From DAOUEG01 sp964595455 (GTDB taxonomy: Bacteria; Chloroflexota; Dehalococcoidia; Dehalococcoidales; RBG-16-60-22), in assembly GCA_964595455.1 (NCBI GenBank), contig CAZQQL010000061.1, forward strand, positions 1 to 19,514: a DNA stretch of 19,514 bases, written 5' to 3'. This document shows positions 1 to 10,000 of this stretch, one piece after another. Position 1 is the first letter of the stretch; each line of letters opens with the position of its first letter. The translations under genes were made by a program, and so were the position numbers. The notes under the pieces are model-generated. The model saw only the letters and a list, made by a program, of their open reading frames with translations, was not told where the DNA came from and did not search any database.

Positions 1-120
<120 letters not shown>

Positions 121-151
121 CGTCGGCGGGAAAGTCGTCTATGAAAAGTAA
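121..151 (+). CDS. 3' tail of an unidentified upstream gene (possibly amidohydrolase)
   Basis: In the frame beginning at 122 the first genomic bases read VGGKVVYEK followed by a TAA stop at 149-151, 33 bases before the next gene. The short pattern V-x-G-G-K-V-V-Y-E is common at the C-terminus of amidohydrolase/dihydroorotase-type proteins, where the strand-rich cap domain ends in a 'GKxVYE' strand. Only nine codons survive before the adapter junction, so the family call is a weak inference. If real, it would place a hydrolase upstream of the dehydrogenase in the same operon. Confidence 0.3.
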
Positions 152-184
152 AGGGAACAGCCACTACAGAAAGTAGTTATCGAT

Positions 185-1033
185 ATGAAGATTACCACGG
201 TTGGAGTCGTCGGTTCAGGTCAGATGGGTTGCGGCATCGCACAGGTATGCGCCCAATCCGGTTATGATGTTGTCCTTTCCGAGATCAACGATGACCTGCT
301 GCAGAAAGGCTTGACCGCCATCGGCGTATCTATCGATAGAAGCGTCAAGAAAGGAATTATCAAGCCGCGGGACCGTGATGACGTACTCAACCGCATATCC
401 GGGAGAACGAACATCGAAAGCCACCATGACTGCGATCTGGTCATAGAAGCCGTCACCGAGGACATGGACCTGAAGAAACGCATCTTCTCCCGGCTGGATT
501 GCATATGTCTTCCTCATGCCATACTGGCGAGTAACACCTCCAGCCTCTCCGTCACGGAAATGGCGATGGCAACCATTCGCCCTGACAAAGTACTGGGGCT
601 GCATTTCTTCAATCCCGTCCCGGTCATGACGCTGGTGGAACTTATCAGGACCGATTTGACGGCGGATGGTACGGTGGAAGTCAGCAAAAGCTTTGCCGAA
701 ACTCTCGGAAAAACAGTCGTTGTCCTGCAGGATTCCCCCGGCTTCATCGTCAATCGGCTCATGGTACCGCAGATACTGACCGCGATACGTCTTCTTGAAT
801 CCGGTATAGCTGTGAAAGAGGACATCGATACGGCCATGACGCTCGGACTCAATCACCCCATCGGGCCTCTGGCCCTGGCGGACCTTGTCGGGCTCGAAAC
901 GCTGCTTAACATAACGCTCAGTATCTTCTCAAAAACCGGAGATCCGCAATACGCGCCCCCGGAACTGCTCAGGCAACTCGTGGCCGGCGGTCATCTCGGC
1001 CGCAAAACGAAGCGCGGGTTCTACGAATACTGA
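185..1033 (+). CDS. hbd: 3-hydroxyacyl-CoA (3-hydroxybutyryl-CoA type) dehydrogenase
   Basis: NAD(P)-dependent enzyme that interconverts 3-hydroxyacyl-CoA and 3-oxoacyl-CoA in the cytoplasm, as in beta-oxidation or butyrate-type metabolism. The protein is 282 residues, the usual length for stand-alone single-function members. A Rossmann dinucleotide motif G-S-G-Q-M-G lies at residues 10-15. The SNTSS motif of the family is present. The catalytic His140 sits in the HFFNPVPVM signature, with the partner Glu152 in LVELI. The C-terminal helical dimerisation domain ends in the typical GRKTKRGFYEY. The ATG at 185 starts exactly at the expected N-terminal strand, although only a weak purine-rich ribosome site precedes it. 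The next gene follows after 32 bases on the same strand, so co-transcription is likely. Chain-length preference cannot be read from the sequence, and the symbol is given by family similarity only. Confidence 0.9.
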   Translation: MKITTVGVVGSGQMGCGIAQVCAQSGYDVVLSEINDDLLQKGLTAIGVSIDRSVKKGIIKPRDRDDVLNRISGRTNIESHHDCDLVIEAVTEDMDLKKRIFSRLDCICLPHAILASNTSSLSVTEMAMATIRPDKVLGLHFFNPVPVMTLVELIRTDLTADGTVEVSKSFAETLGKTVVVLQDSPGFIVNRLMVPQILTAIRLLESGIAVKEDIDTAMTLGLNHPIGPLALADLVGLETLLNITLSIFSKTGDPQYAPPELLRQLVAGGHLGRKTKRGFYEY

Positions 1034-1065
1034 TAGACCAGAACAAAAATACCCGAGGTAGGAAC

Positions 1066-3732
1066 ATGGAAAAAGTAACGCTGACAATCAACGGGATACA
1101 ACGCCAGGTACAGGTCGGGAAAGACAAGGTGCTGCTCGACCTCCTGCGTGAAGACCTCGGTCTTACAGGCACGAAACAGTCCTGTGACCGCAAAGGCCAG
1201 TGCGGGGCTTGCACTGTCATCGTTAATGGAAAAGCTGTCCGTTCCTGCCTCAAGAAAGTGGTCGACCTGAGCGGCGCTGACATCATCACGGTTGAAGGTC
1301 TCGGTACGCCGGAGAACCCTCACCTCATCCAGGAAGCCTTCGTTCTGACCGGCGCTATCCAGTGCGGGTTCTGCACTCCCGGTATGATCATGGCCGCCAG
1401 GGCCCTGCTGGATGCGAATCCCAACCCGGACGATGCCGCCATCAAAAAAGCACTGGCGCGTAACCTGTGCCGCTGTACCGGCTATGTCAAGATCATCGAT
1501 GCGGTAAAACTGGCGGGAAGGTTCCTGCGAAATGAAACTACTCCGCAAAAGGTCCGCGCCGCGCTGGACAGGAAGAAGATGATCGGAGAATCACATCCCC
1601 GGCCTTCAGCGATGGAAAAAGCTTGCGGCCTGGCGAAATTCAGCGCCGATATCAAACTGGAAAATCCCCTGGAACTGGCTGTCGTCCTCAGTACCGAGCA
1701 CCATGCCAGGATTGTGTCCATCGATGCATCGGCTGCGAAAACCATGCCCGGCGTAGCTGGAGTGATGACCGCAGACGATATTCAAGGTACGAACCGCATA
1801 CGGATGGTGGCCGCGGACCAAACGGTGTTGTGTGAAGACTTCGTGAGGACCCTTGGTGATCCCATCGTTATCGTTGCCGCGGAGACGAGAGACCAGGCCA
1901 GGAAAGCTGCGGCTGCTGTGAAAGTGGTGTATGAACCGCTGCCGATTATGATGACGCCCGAGGAATCCCTGGCTGAGGGAGCTTACCAGATCCACCGCCA
2001 CGCAGTTAATCTGGTTTCCGCACAGCCTTTGATCAAAGGCGATGTCGCGGCTGCGCTGGCAAATTCTGCCGCGGTGGTTGAGGCGATATTCTCTACCCAG
2101 ATGAACCACCAGGCGCCTCTGGAACCGGAAGTATCCTGCGCTTGCTACGAGGGCGAAGGAAAAGGAGCTCGATTGATTGTTATCGGCCGGAGCATCTGGA
2201 TCCATGAGCATGCCAAAGAACTGAAAGAAGCCATCGGCTGGGACAACCTCGACTACCGGGAGGCCTACGTCGGCGGGCAGTTCGGCATCAAGCTCCACAT
2301 TACCACCGAAGGTATAGCCGCCGCCGCCGCCCTGCATTTCCAGCGCGACGTCAGGATCGTGCCCAGTTTGGCGGAATCGATGCTTATTAGCTCAAAGCGG
2401 CACCCCTCCGATTCTCACTTTAAACTGGCTGCTGACCGTGACGGCCGCATTACCGCTCTCACGGGTAAAATAACCTTCAATAAAGGCGCCTATTACCTGA
2501 TCGGTCCGGAAATACCCGCGCGGGCATTACACATGTTGTTCGGGCCGTACCACATCCCGAATGTCGATGTCATCGCAGACCTGGCATATACCAATAATGC
2601 CAGCGGCGGGGCCGCGCGCGGGGCGGGACCGCCCCAGGCAAACTACCCTCTGGAATGTCTGATGGATATGCTGGCTGAGAAGCTGGGGATAGACCCGCTC
2701 GAATTCCGGAAGAAGAATTCACTGAAACCCGGACAGACATGGTCCACCGGCACGGTCGTCGAAGAGTGGTCTTTCCCGGAATTATGCGACGCTATCCGCC
2801 CGCAGTATGAAAAAGCGAAGAAGGAAGCAGAAGCCTCAAAGGACGGCACGATAAAACGCGGAGTGGGTCTTGGCTGCCATTCGTTCGGTATAGGAGACCC
2901 GTTCGATACCAGTGAATTGACGGTGGAACTGGACCCCGATGACGGCATCACTATTTACGCCGCGGTTGCCGATCCGGGCGAGGGTAATGATTCCATGTTG
3001 AGTCAGCTGGCGGCCCAGGTACTCCAGATACCATTGGAAAAGATACGCCTTTACACCCGCGATACGGACAAAACGGTTCCGATGGGAGCATCCGCCGGCA
3101 GCCGCATGACGTACATGGCCGGAGGAGCGCTCGTCGATGCCTTGGAAAAGATGAAACAGGCCATGGGAGAAGCCGGTACCAGGACCTATCAGGGTCTGGC
3201 TAAAGCAGGCAAACCGACCCGGTATACCGGAAACAAGATCGTTAACAGTCAGAAAACGCTTGACGCTCAGACCGGCCAGGGCGACACGTTCGATTCCCAG
3301 GTACACAACATCCAGATGGCGGAGGTCGAGGTCAACACCGGGACCGGTGAAGTACGCGTGCTCAGGATGACGTCCGCCGTCGATGCCGGTCCGATCATCA
3401 ACCCGCAGAGCTTCGAAGGGCAGAATGAAGGCGGTATGGACCAGGGCGTCGGCTGGGCGCTGCGGGAGGAATATGTTCACGGCAGGACGAAGGACTGGAT
3501 CACCTTCAAGTTCCCCACCATAGAAACGGCCTTCCCCGTCGAGTATGTAACGCTGGAAACTCCACGGAAACGGGGACCTCTGGGGTCTACCGGTATCGGA
3601 GAGATGACTATGACATCGACCGCCCCCGCGGTCATCAATGCCATACACGATGCCTGCGGTATCTGGATTTATGATTTACCGGCTACGCCGGAAAAGGTCA
3701 AAGCAGCTCTCAAAGAGAGACCAACGCACTGA
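1066..3732 (+). CDS. Single-chain molybdenum aldehyde oxidoreductase (xanthine oxidase family, no FAD domain)
   Basis: Molybdenum hydroxylase that would oxidise an aldehyde or hydroxylate a heterocycle using water as the oxygen source. The 888-residue chain fuses what is often two subunits. A plant-type [2Fe-2S] domain has Cys40, 46, 49 and 61. A second helical [2Fe-2S] domain has Cys100/103 (QCGFCTPG) and Cys135/137 (CRCTGY). From about residue 180 come the two molybdopterin-cytosine-dinucleotide-binding domains, with GGQFGIK, GGAARGAGPPQ and GASAGSR loops. The catalytic base Glu846 lies in STGIGEM. There is no FAD domain between the iron-sulfur and Mo parts. Order, length and cysteine positions resemble Desulfovibrio gigas Mop (907 residues, known from the family), which passes electrons to flavodoxin or ferredoxin. 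A ribosome site (GAGG at 1055-1058) precedes the ATG. No accessory gene for Mo-cofactor sulfuration is visible. The substrate is unknown; the neighbouring acyl-CoA dehydrogenase suggests a catabolic setting. Confidence 0.9.
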   Translation: MEKVTLTINGIQRQVQVGKDKVLLDLLREDLGLTGTKQSCDRKGQCGACTVIVNGKAVRSCLKKVVDLSGADIITVEGLGTPENPHLIQEAFVLTGAIQCGFCTPGMIMAARALLDANPNPDDAAIKKALARNLCRCTGYVKIIDAVKLAGRFLRNETTPQKVRAALDRKKMIGESHPRPSAMEKACGLAKFSADIKLENPLELAVVLSTEHHARIVSIDASAAKTMPGVAGVMTADDIQGTNRIRMVAADQTVLCEDFVRTLGDPIVIVAAETRDQARKAAAAVKVVYEPLPIMMTPEESLAEGAYQIHRHAVNLVSAQPLIKGDVAAALANSAAVVEAIFSTQMNHQAPLEPEVSCACYEGEGKGARLIVIGRSIWIHEHAKELKEAIGWDNLDYREAYVGGQFGIKLHITTEGIAAAAALHFQRDVRIVPSLAESMLISSKRHPSDSHFKLAADRDGRITALTGKITFNKGAYYLIGPEIPARALHMLFGPYHIPNVDVIADLAYTNNASGGAARGAGPPQANYPLECLMDMLAEKLGIDPLEFRKKNSLKPGQTWSTGTVVEEWSFPELCDAIRPQYEKAKKEAEASKDGTIKRGVGLGCHSFGIGDPFDTSELTVELDPDDGITIYAAVADPGEGNDSMLSQLAAQVLQIPLEKIRLYTRDTDKTVPMGASAGSRMTYMAGGALVDALEKMKQAMGEAGTRTYQGLAKAGKPTRYTGNKIVNSQKTLDAQTGQGDTFDSQVHNIQMAEVEVNTGTGEVRVLRMTSAVDAGPIINPQSFEGQNEGGMDQGVGWALREEYVHGRTKDWITFKFPTIETAFPVEYVTLETPRKRGPLGSTGIGEMTMTSTAPAVINAIHDACGIWIYDLPATPEKVKAALKERPTH

Positions 3733-3745
3733 GAAGACTGGCTGT

Positions 3746-3762
3746 CAAGAGCGGACCTCTTG
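3746..3762 (+). terminator. Weak hairpin after the Mo-enzyme gene
   Basis: A perfect 6-bp inverted repeat (CAAGAG, loop CGGAC, CTCTTG) starts 13 bases after the stop codon of the Mo-hydroxylase gene. It is not followed by a run of T, so it would be a poor intrinsic terminator. It may be a 3'-end stabilising hairpin or chance. No better terminator is visible before the next gene. Confidence 0.3.
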
Positions 3763-3839
3763 CCTCCACACAATTGGGGTGATGTATGCTTGAGGTCCAG
3801 GCTAAGGTCGGACTGCGCCTGATGCAAACTCGACCGTCA

Positions 3840-3854
3840 ATAGACATTGTCTAT
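3840..3854. promoter_or_regulatory. Operator-like dyad, 7+1+7
   Basis: ATAGACA-T-TGTCTAT is a perfect inverted repeat of 7-bp arms around a single base. Its size and symmetry are those of a dimeric helix-turn-helix regulator site. It lies about 100 bases upstream of the candidate -35 box of the giant gene. A second weaker repeat (TAGGAA ... TTCCTA) follows at 3862-3884. No regulator gene in the window is an obvious partner. Confidence 0.45.
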
Positions 3855-3917
3855 CCTGTATTAGGAAATGTTTTCCCGTTCCTATAACAAGTTTCCCCCG
3901 GAACTCTAACCAAACAT

Positions 3918-3936
3918 TTATTCAATTTATGAATAA
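3918..3936. promoter_or_regulatory. AT-rich dyad just upstream of the -35 box
   Basis: TTATTCA-ATTTA-TGAATAA is a perfect 7-bp inverted repeat with a 5-base spacer. It ends five bases before the TTGACC -35 candidate. That is the classical place for an activator site or an UP-like AT-rich element. Its AT content stands out sharply from the surrounding GC-rich coding sequence. Confidence 0.45.
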
Positions 3937-3941
3937 TTAGG

Positions 3942-3971
3942 TTGACCTGACATATCGGCTAATGGTACAAA
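3942..3971 (+). promoter_or_regulatory. Candidate sigma-70-type promoter for the giant surface-protein gene
   Basis: TTGACC at 3942-3947 (5 of 6 consensus bases) is separated by 18 bases from TACAAA at 3966-3971 (4 of 6). Transcription would start near 3978 and leave a 5' untranslated leader of about 100 bases. This leader contains a further inverted repeat at 4020-4049. The assignment rests only on consensus matching and position. Confidence 0.4.
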
Positions 3972-4019
3972 AGTACTATCGCTAGTTAGTAAATTACGGA
4001 TGGTGCCTATGTTGTAGTA

Positions 4020-4049
4020 AGTTCCGTTAAATAATGATGTTTCGGAACT
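4020..4049 (+). promoter_or_regulatory. Leader hairpin upstream of the giant gene
   Basis: AGTTCCG at 4020-4026 and CGGAACT at 4043-4049 form a perfect 7-bp stem with a 16-base AT-rich loop. It ends 32 bases before the start codon and 23 before the ribosome site (GGAG at 4073-4076). It could be an mRNA leader structure affecting stability or translation, or a spaced protein-binding dyad. It matches no riboswitch class I recognise. Confidence 0.35.
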
Positions 4050-4081
4050 CATGCTGAAAAGGCATTACTGCGGAGCGTGGT

Positions 4082-7000
4082 ATGAACACAAATGTCTTCA
4101 AGCGTTATTTGGCCGGTAGTTTGGTTCCTTTCTTTGCCCGGATCCTCCTGGGTGGTATCTTCATCGTCGCGGCGGTTTTCAAACTTCCCCACCAGACCGA
4201 ATTCATCCAGATTGTCCAGGGATATGCCCTGCTTCCCTACTCGCTGGCTGAACTGTACGCAGTCCTGTTGCCATGGACGGAATTACTGCTTGGCCTGGCA
4301 CTGCTGCTCGGCTTTTTCCCTAGAATTTCCGCCTCTCTCCTCTCTCTGATAACTCTCAGCTTCCTTATCGCCAACAGTTATGCCCTCCAGGGCGCCGGAG
4401 GAGCCGGCCTGTGCGGCTGCTTTGGTGAGCTCATACCTCTCACCCACATCCAGTCCCTGATCATGGACATCGTCATGCTCCTCATGGTGATGCCTATACT
4501 CATGGCACAAACTCATTTCTTCACCATCAACACCGGGGCCCTCACCGGTTACAGCGTCAAGGCTTGCGCTGTACTGGTTGCCGCCGTCATGCTGACCGGC
4601 CTGATACCTTCCACCATAGTTCCGGTTGCTGCAGGCCGGAACACTCTCCCGGATGAAGAGATCGCCATTACCACCAATACTATTTCAGAAGTCATGACCG
4701 ATAAACCCTTCCTCATCTTCTTCCATGCGGATTTCTGTTCCTACTGCCAGAAACAAAAACCCGTCATCGATGAACTCGAAGTCCTGTATGCCGACAGGGT
4801 CAACTTCCTCCGTGCTGCTACGCCGGACAACCGGGATATGGCGGAAGCGTGGAAGGTCCGGACCATCCCGACCATCGTCCTTGCCTACAGCCTGGACACC
4901 TCCGGTGAATGTACGCGCTTTTCCGGATTAACGGACATCCACGACCTGGCGGATGCCCTGGATGCCATGCTCGCGGAAACCTGCCCGGCGCCGGTTGAGA
5001 CCTCGGCAACTGAACCTGTTCCCGCCAATGAACACGGGACCCGGCTGGATGTCTTTGTCGATGTCCCCCTCGCGGAAGGCACACCGGTGTTCCTCTTCTT
5101 CCACGCGGATTATTGTCACTATTGCCGGGAACAAAAGCCGGTTATCAATGAACTTGAAGAGACCTACGGCGACCGCATCGCCTTCGTCAGCGCCGAAAGC
5201 ACCGAATATGCGGAAGATGTCATCGAATGGGGCGTTACCGGCTTCCCGACCATGTTCCTGATCTCGGATTATTCCAACGGTTCCTACACGTTCCAGGAGT
5301 TCAGCGGCCTGACGGAGAAAGACCTGCTGGCGGCCGGAATCGATTACCTGCTGGAAAATGGCACATTACCGGAGGGAACGGAGCAGACCGGCTACGTCCA
5401 CCACAGCTGCAGCACCGGCAAGTGCTACGAAAACTGTATCGTAAAGAACTTTGAGTATCCGTCACTGGGGGACATCGAGAAAAACATGACTGACCTGGCC
5501 CTTGACTGCCTCGGAGCGAAAGCCGGGGAAGCTTTCAAGGATGCCTACAGCGCCGCTAAACAAGCGGATTGCGCTTACACGTGCGCGTCGGCGGATACCC
5601 CCCGGGAATGGGGCGATTGCGTCCAGTGCGGCATCAGCGAAACCATCGGGCAGATACCCGGCGCCGGCTGCGTGGTAGACCTCTGGGGCTGGCTCGGAGA
5701 CCTGCTGGAACCGCACGCGGACTGCCTCGCGGAGTGCGCCGCGCCCTCCAGCACCTGGAGCGATAACTATGGCCATCCCTGTCGTGACTACCAGGGACAG
5801 AAATCCCAGTGCAATGGCGATCTCCTGGAAGAATACGGCTGCCGTGATTGCGAATGGGTGGTCACCAACGTGTATGTCTGCGACGACGGCTGCGAGATGA
5901 CCGCCGACGGCGCCGTCTGCAAGGGCAAATGCAAGGAAGAATGGTGCGACGACGGTGACGACTGCACCATAGACTGGTGCTACAAAGGCGAGTGCAAGCA
6001 TGTGAGGGACGACAAGCCGGGTTGCAGTTGCCCGGAGAGCTGTGATGACGGCAACCCCTGCACAACCGATTACTGCGACGAGAATTATAACTGCCAGCAT
6101 ACCAAAATTCCCGGCTGCTGTCCCACCAGTTGCGATGACCAGGACCAGTGTACCCAGGACTGGTGCGACGCCAGCGGCTCCTGCCGGCATTCACGGGTTC
6201 CGGGCTGCGATCACCCGGATGATAATAATGACTACTCTACGTTACCTGGATACGGTACGATTCCGATAGATGAAGACGCCGATATCGCGGTGCTGAATAA
6301 CGGCTTTTCAGATGCAACGTTGATGGCGCTGCATTATATCGACCGCTCTACCGCGATCGTCGAACCGTCGCTCCTCGGATTGCAGAACTACGATGTGCTC
6401 GTGATACCGTCCGGAGGGCTTGCCGGTCTCGATACCTCCGAATTGTTCCGCGAACGGCTCTGGAACTTCGTTGAGAACGGCGGTACCCTCATCTCGTTTG
6501 CCCAGCAACTGGGCAGCGAGTTCGAGGTCCTGCCGGGCGGCGAGATAGAGGGGTACGGATGGATTGAAGACCAGTCCTGTAACGGATATAACGCGGTCAA
6601 CCTGGTTGAGTACCATCCCATCTTCTCCGGCCTGAACACTACCAACCCGTACGCCAATGTGGACGGGTTCTTCACCCGCTACCCGCTCGGCGCTTCCGCC
6701 CTGCTCATCCGTGTCAAGAACGGCCAGCCGGCGATGCTGGTTTATGAATACGGTGAAGGCCGGGTCCTGGCAACTACCCTGTACATGGATATGTCAAGGG
6801 ATCTCTACCAAAGCACATCATATGAACGCACCATGATGCGCGATATCATCGCCTGGGCGGAAACGGAATCAGATATCGTAACCTACAGGCCGGTGAACGT
6901 GGAACTCGAGATACCGGTCACTAATCCCCAGCCGGGAACGGCCGGGGCATCCGTGCCGTCCTTCCAGCCGGGCAACCTGATCGAATTGACCATTGAAGTG

Positions 7001-10000
7001 GAGAACACTGGTACCGTACCGGCGGACAGCGTCACCTTCGCTCTGTACGATCCTTCGTTTGACCGGTATGACGTCGTTGTGGCCGCCGATGTTCCCAAAG
7101 GTACCGCATCCTCCGTGAACGTTACCTATCAGACCGCTCCCGATGCTGAAACCGGTGTCTGGACCGTCCTCTATTTCCTGTATCACGGCACGGACGCCAT
7201 CAACGCCGGTTATGGCGGCGAGTTCACCCTGGGCTATGATATTGCCGCCGCCTCGTCGTTCCAGGCCTATATTACCGTGACCGACCCCGATGGCAATATT
7301 GTCCTCGATGAAGGTAAAGCGCTGGATATCCCTCCCGGCGAGACCGGAACGCTGGGTGCTTCATTCATGGTCACACAGTCTTCTCAGTGGGGCATCTGGA
7401 AAGCGAGGTATTCCGTGCTGGCCGCTGACGGCACCGTGCTGATGTCTTCCAGCCACCCCTTCGCGGTCAGCCGCTGTGAGGAAATCGTTGCGAACTGGGG
7501 CTCCCAGGAGCGCGATATCAATTTCAGCGTTACGTCGGACAAGGACGCTTACCTGGAGGGAGAGTCCGGTACCTTTACCATTCATTTCTGGAACCATTCC
7601 GAAGCCCCCCGTACCGTCACGGTCTGGTATTCATTCCCCCATAATTACTGGGCGACGCATGATGACATCTACGGCGCGCCCGGTACAACTCAGCCGGGCT
7701 TAAAGCAAAGCAATCTTCAAGAAACGGTCGTTATTCCGGCTGGAGCTGGTGACACTGCCGGCTACATCAACTTCGATATTGTTGTTCCCCTTGTTTCGTA
7801 CGACCGCCTCTGGGCGGATTTCTATGAGGGTGATGAGACATCACACACGCAACTGGGTAATGCCAGCCGCGGCATCCATGTCGCCAGGGCCAGGATGTGG
7901 TCGATGCTCGATATGGACCGGACGTTATATGCACCTGGCGAGAGTGTTATCGTTACGGTGAAAACGCGTAATGATAATGACGTATCAATCGATTATACGG
8001 CCGACGTGTTTTTACAGGACCCGTATGGCACGATACTGGCTGTCGAGAATTTCAGCGGCACCGCCGATGCACAAAGCCTTGAAAGCCGGAATTTCACCTT
8101 CACACTTCCGGAGGATGCTGCCCTTGGAACATATATCGTCGGTTTTAAAATATATCATCAGGGTTTAGTTATCGGCGGGAACACCTACTCTTTCAGCGTA
8201 AAACATTTGTTCAATGCCCGGTTAACGCTGGACAAGAACGCTTACGCGGCGCGTGGGACCATGCAGGTCACTGCCGCGATGAAAAACCCCAGTACCATCC
8301 CGTGGGAAGGCGATGTCCAGCTGGAGATACCGGCAATCGGCTACCTCGCTATGGATCATGTGTCGCTCGCCGCAGGGGGCAGCCGGGATCTCGTCTTCGA
8401 TGACATCCTCATTCCCGAAGATATCTCTCAAGGCACTCATCGTATATATTTCCGTGTTCCGGCGGAATTCTACGAGACGGGCAAGACGTTCTTCATCCGT
8501 CCGTCCAGACTTTCCGTGCTCATCGATAACACCTCGTTGTACGCTGGGGAATCGGTCTCCATGCGGATCGAGAACAGCGGCGGCGTCGATACCTCGGCGG
8601 AGTGCCACATCCGGCTGGCGGCGGGCATGACTTCCGGAGTCCAGGGTACCGTAAACGTGTGGACGGACCAGCCCGCGTATCTTTTCATGCCCGTGGACCT
8701 TGCCACTCCCGGCGGTGCCTATTACGTTGCAGGTTACTGTGAGGACCTCGGCACCGGGAACACTGTTTCAACATCCAAAATCATCGAGATCATTGGTTCT
8801 GAGCTCAGTGTATTTATGGTTAATGGCGATGCTTATGATGCCGGTGATACCGTCAGTGTCGGTGTTGAAAACACGGGCGTGGCGGATACCGGCTACACCT
8901 GCACGGTTGACCTCCGGAACAGCGCCGGTACCATGATGAGAACAGAAGACTACAGCGGCGCACTGGCGCAGGGAGAAACTATTAGCCTTCCCTTCCTCCT
9001 CCCGGGCCAGCTTGTATCCGGTACGTATCACCTCAACGCCGCCTGTACGGATACCACCAGCGATAAACAATCTTCCCTTTACCAGCCCTTAGTCATCAGC
9101 GGCCTGGAGCTTTCCCTGACCTCGGTGACGGACAGGGAGATATACGTCACCAGCGATACGGTCACCCTCCAGAGTTATATCGGCAATGCCGGTCCGGCAC
9201 TCACAGACGGGTCTCTCACGCTCAGGGTATGGCAGACCGTGGAAAGCGAGACCGGCGGCGGGAGCGAGGTCTCCCGGGACTGGGTCGCCACCTACAGTGG
9301 GCGCCGCGGAGAGTTGCAGGACTATGATATCGCCCGTGACGATGCCGGCAATATCTATATCACCGGGACGGTCTTGGACAGCACCGAGACCTACACGGAC
9401 ATCCTGACGGTGAAATACAACGCCGATGGCGTTGAACAATGGGCCGCTGCCTACGACGGCACGGGTGGCCGGAATGATTACGCTACCGCGATAGCCGTTG
9501 ACAACACCGGAAACGTCTACGTTACCGGCAGTAGCGAGAGGCTGCGTCCCGGGAGTCTCACGATTTATCAGTTAGATATCGTCACGGTCAAGTACAATTC
9601 GGGAGGCGTTCAGCAGTGGGCTGAACCATATGACGTATCTGGCCGGTGGGACGAACCAGCGGACATCGGCGTGGATGCCGCCGGGAATGTCTACGTAGCC
9701 GGATATGCCTGGACGGGAAGTACCAATGTAGATGACATGGTCACACTGAAATATAACAGTGGTGGTACGCTGCAGTGGGACGAGCTGTATAACGGGCCGA
9801 GGGGAAATGGCAGCGATCAAGCCGAAGCCATGGTCGTGACACCTGAAGGAAATGTGTATGTCACTGGCTGGAGCTATGGAATCTCGACGAATACTGACTA
9901 CGTTACCATCATGTACGACACTGATGGAGGCGCCCCTCAGTGGGTAGCCCGCTATGACGGGTCCGGCGGTCAGGCTGACGAAGCCAAGGCCATTACCGTC

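Noticed and set aside
3733..4081. Riboswitch in the leader of the giant gene
   Set aside because: The stems are simple dyads and none of the conserved cores of riboswitch classes I know is present.
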